Shown piece after piece: positions 5,762 to 6,248 of a stretch of 6,248 nt of DNA. Position 1 is the stretch's first letter. Every line of letters begins with the position of its first letter. This stretch comes from Thermohalobaculum sp039026295 (lineage in GTDB: Bacteria; Pseudomonadota; Alphaproteobacteria; Rhodobacterales; Rhodobacteraceae). The position numbers were made by a program, and so were the translations under genes. A model generated the notes under the pieces. The model did not search any database. It had not been told where the DNA came from and worked only from the letters and a program-made list of their open reading frames with translations. The stretch lies in assembly GCA_039026295.1 (NCBI GenBank), contig JBCCMP010000311.1, positions 1 to 6,248 of the forward strand, given 5' to 3'.

Positions 5762-6114
5762 GATCGGACTATGGCCGTGGGCCACCAGACTGGCTGCAGC
5801 TGAAACAATTTCGCCGTGGAACAAGAATAGCAGGCGCCGCCTTTAATTTCGCCCCCGTGGTGAAACCCGGCTTCTGCGTGTGCATTCGCCGGGGGTAGCC
5901 GGGCCTGCCGAAATGTCGGCTGAGGTCACGATCAATGAGCCAGGGCCAGTCTGCGACCACCTGGAAGGATTTAGGCCACGCCCAAGACGGCTACAGATTT
6001 CGGGCATGCGCGCCAGCACCGCCATCGCACTTGATGTATTGGCGTTGTTCCGATCTCAGATTTGGCAGGGGTAGTCCGCGATGCGCGCTGCGTGTTTTGT
6101 CCCTGAGACTCCAC
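5754..6114. other. Intergenic stretch without a recognisable gene
   Basis: These 361 bp hold only short open frames (about 60-100 codons) on both strands that overlap each other, lack good ribosome-binding sites and show no family motif. No tRNA shape or T-loop sequence was found. The stretch contains small hairpins (5772-5784, and CCCGGC/GCCGGG arms at 5866-5871 and 5888-5893) and an imperfect repeat at 5801-5866. It separates the convergent ends of the dehydrogenase gene and the receiver-domain gene. It may be a decayed gene or old insertion scar, but nothing in it can be identified. Confidence 0.5.
5801..5866. repeat. Imperfect repeat with mirrored flanks (AATTTCGCC...GTGG twice, TGAAAC at both ends)
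   Basis: AATTTCGCC-GTGG at 5807-5819 recurs as AATTTCGCC-CCC-GTGG at 5845-5860. The hexamer TGAAAC comes just before the first copy (5801-5806) and just after the second (5861-5866). Between the copies is AGGC-GCC-GCCT (5832-5842), followed by TTTAATTT, which could form a small hairpin with a T-rich tail. The origin is unknown; slippage duplication or a remnant of a mobile element are both possible. Confidence 0.4.
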
Positions 6115-6248
6115 CTATGTCACACACAGCTCTGCCAGTCTGTCCACATCATCCTGCAGGAGCGGTTTGGCGATGTAGGCCTTGATTTCGCTGATCCCTG
6201 CCGCCCTTTCACGATCCAGTGCGCTGTTCGATGACGAGCAGATCGCAA
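6115..6248 (-). CDS. Response-regulator receiver (REC) domain protein, C-terminal end (partial)
   Basis: The minus-strand frame enters from the right edge and ends with TAG at 6115-6117; 43 complete codons are visible. The peptide looks like the last third of a CheY-like receiver domain. A beta-4-like segment (ICSSSNSAL) is followed by a helix (DRERAAGIS), and then by beta-5 with the conserved Lys-Pro pair (IKAYIAKPL), where the lysine contacts the phosphoryl group. A last helix (QDDVDRLAELCVT) closes the domain and the protein. The phosphorylated Asp would lie beyond the window. Because the REC domain is C-terminal, the protein is either a single-domain regulator, a regulator with an N-terminal output, or a hybrid histidine kinase with a trailing receiver; hybrid kinases often show this arrangement. 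It is convergent with the second dehydrogenase gene across the 361-bp gap, and nothing ties it functionally to the enzymes. Confidence 0.65.
   Translation of the reverse strand, partial: AICSSSNSALDRERAAGISEIKAYIAKPLLQDDVDRLAELCVT

Noticed and set aside
5769..6025. Remnant transposase in the right-hand gap
   Set aside because: The short minus-strand peptides were compared by eye with transposase motifs; no DDE-type pattern, terminal inverted repeats or target duplication could be found.
1..6248. CRISPR array, tRNA, rRNA or riboswitch
   Set aside because: No regularly spaced repeats, T-loop sequence, rRNA segment or known aptamer core was seen on either strand.

Overview
The window is GC-rich with dense, high-GC codon use. 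Its gene complement (GMC flavoprotein alcohol dehydrogenase, SDR, dienelactone-hydrolase-like protein, two D-2-hydroxyacid dehydrogenases and a divergent LuxR-like protein) fits an alphaproteobacterium, probably of the Rhodobacterales/Roseobacter type. The taxon is inferred from gene style and base composition, not from a marker gene.

Layout, left to right: the C-terminal end of a D-2-hydroxyacid dehydrogenase (1-171, +); a complete GMC oxidoreductase (271-1866, +); an SDR oxidoreductase (1871-2641, -); a 363-bp divergent intergenic region with several dyads; a LuxR-like putative regulator of 300 residues (3005-3907, +); a dienelactone hydrolase family protein (3911-4663, -); a 106-bp divergent intergenic region; a complete second D-2-hydroxyacid dehydrogenase (4770-5753, +); about 360 bp with no convincing gene; and the C-terminal end of a receiver-domain protein (6115-6248, -) that enters from the right edge.

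From the GMC gene onward, every gene lies on the opposite strand to its neighbour (+ - + - + -). The two closest convergent pairs are separated by only 4 and 3 bp. So there are no co-directional operons here, only two divergent promoter regions (2642-3004 and 4664-4769). The regulator-like gene sits in the middle and is the natural candidate to control the flanking enzyme genes, but this is inference from position.

The enzymes could act in sequence on one small organic substrate: alcohol oxidation by the GMC flavoprotein, a further carbonyl/alcohol redox step by the SDR, ester or lactone hydrolysis by the DLH-type hydrolase, and interconversion of 2-oxo and 2-hydroxy acids by the D-2-hydroxyacid dehydrogenases. 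No substrate can be named from the sequence. The core genes are recognisable family members. The less ordinary points are the LuxR-like protein with an imperfect helix-turn-helix and a long C-terminal tail, the alternating-strand layout, the dyads in the central intergenic region, and an unexplained repeat-bearing stretch at the right.
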